NCBI RefSeq assembly: GCF_035984415.1 | Contig: NZ_CP130720.1 | Location: forward strand, 1-64,000 | Direction of reading: 5' to 3' | Source of the DNA: Streptomyces sp. NBC_01296 | GTDB taxonomy: Bacteria > Actinomycetota > Actinomycetes > Streptomycetales > Streptomycetaceae | Length of the DNA: 64,000 nt | Shown: positions 63,476 through 64,000 of the stretch, one piece after another | Position numbering within the stretch: position 1 is the first letter of the stretch | How the letters are laid out: every line of letters starts with the position of its first letter | Notes under the pieces: model-generated | Databases searched by the model: none | Told to the model about the DNA's origin: nothing | The model's input: the letters and a program-made list of their open reading frames with translations, nothing else | Program-made: the position numbers and the translations under genes

Positions 63476-64000
63476 ATGCCCGCGCGTATCGAGGACTACG
63501 CACTGATTGGCGACATGCAGACAGCGGCGCTGGTCAGCCGTGACGGGTCCATCGACTCGATGTGCCTGCCCCGATTCGACTCCAGCGCAGTCTTCACACA
63601 CCTCCTTGGGACGGAGGATCACGGCTTCTGGCGCATCGGCACCGCCCACCCGAGTCACAGGACCGCGCCATCGGCGGCCCGGCGCCGCTACCTGCCCGGC
63701 ACCCTGATCCTCGAATCCAAATGGGACACCCCCACCGGGCGAGTCCGCGTCACCGACTGCATGCCGCCCCGCGACGGCACCCCCCAGACGGTCCGCATCG
63801 TCGAAGGCACCGCCGGCACGGTCGCGATGCGCAGCACCCTTCGGATGCGGTTCGATTACGGGCGCATCGTGCCCTGGGTGACCACCACCGACGAAGGCCG
63901 CCTCCACGCCGTCGCGGGCCCCGACTCCCTGTGGCTGGACACCTCGGCCACCACGTACGGCCAGGACGAGACGTCGTACGCCGACTTCACCGTCCGCGCG
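63476..64000 (+). CDS. Glycoside hydrolase family 15 protein, partial
   Basis: 175 residues visible, gene runs off the window. Start MPARIEDYALIGDMQTAALV at ATG 63476 with AAGGA upstream. The N-terminal domain of GH15 (DYALIGD, SRDGSIDSMCLPRFDSSAVF, LLGTEDHGFWRIG, RRRYLPGTLILESKWDTPTG, VTDCMPPRD). Streptomyces members of this type are trehalases or glucan hydrolases, mostly cytoplasmic; the catalytic part is not in the window. Confidence 0.9.
   Translation, partial: MPARIEDYALIGDMQTAALVSRDGSIDSMCLPRFDSSAVFTHLLGTEDHGFWRIGTAHPSHRTAPSAARRRYLPGTLILESKWDTPTGRVRVTDCMPPRDGTPQTVRIVEGTAGTVAMRSTLRMRFDYGRIVPWVTTTDEGRLHAVAGPDSLWLDTSATTYGQDETSYADFTVRA

Noticed and set aside
1..64000. tRNA or rRNA genes and a clear att site
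   Set aside because: No T-loop/anticodon arrangement or rRNA-like stretch was noticed on either strand; a dedicated tRNA scan would be decisive.

Overview
The window is high-GC actinobacterial DNA, most likely Streptomyces. GTG and ATG starts with GGAGG-type ribosome sites are common. Families typical of that genus recur: Scr1-type XRE regulator plus DUF397, DUF2637 (SpdB-like), DUF5958, DUF6247, barstar-like protein, GH15 hydrolase and KorSA-like GntR regulator. The left four fifths is accessory DNA: plasmid or integrative-element genes, five insertion sequences, many broken genes and several defence-type genes. This would suit a chromosome arm, or a large (perhaps linear) plasmid or integrated element. 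That placement is inference; no tRNA, rRNA or certain att site was seen.

Layout. 1-221 is a run of ten consecutive hairpins. 0.2-6 kb holds small hypothetical, XRE, lipoprotein and broken secreted-protein genes. 7.1-17.9 kb is an 8.5-kb plasmid-like segment between two inverted copies of one IS630-family element (7116-8263 and 16723-17870). It contains a GTCA-rich repeat region, a DUF2637 transfer protein, a GntR regulator, a replication-type HTH protein with four palindromes inside its gene, a degenerate type I-E-like CRISPR remnant and a decayed GntR pair. Both IS copies sit inside genes whose reading frame is restored if the element is removed.

18-36 kb is a defence-rich stretch: a trypsin-STAND-WD40 protein of 1355 aa, a secreted HNH nuclease, an SNase-like nuclease, MarR/MFS, an NB-ARC/TPR STAND protein with a small membrane partner, a DUF6247/RelE-type toxin-antitoxin pair and a frameshifted Abi_C abortive-infection gene. 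TerD, IS5 and IS110 remnants lie between them. 37-48 kb is again mobile DNA: a ParB-like gene, an IS630 element on its stop codon, an AT-richer membrane-protein gene of unknown function, HTH genes, another IS630 element and a tyrosine recombinase split by an IS3-family element. 48-54 kb carries a polytopic glycosyltransferase-like gene, a polysaccharide deacetylase, a TIGR02391 protein and a hairpin cluster. 54.9-64 kb looks like ordinary chromosome: HEAT protein, barstar-like protein, DUF5958, Scr1/DUF397 pair, a translationally coupled run from 60.5 to 61.6 kb, a GNAT-like/GntR operon and the start of a GH15 enzyme.

Two themes recur. First, pieces of an ATP-dependent DNA ligase gene appear six times, all on the minus strand: four 5'-end stubs and two 3' fragments. 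Second, a large share of genes carry a single-base frameshift, so decay and base-calling error both need to be considered.
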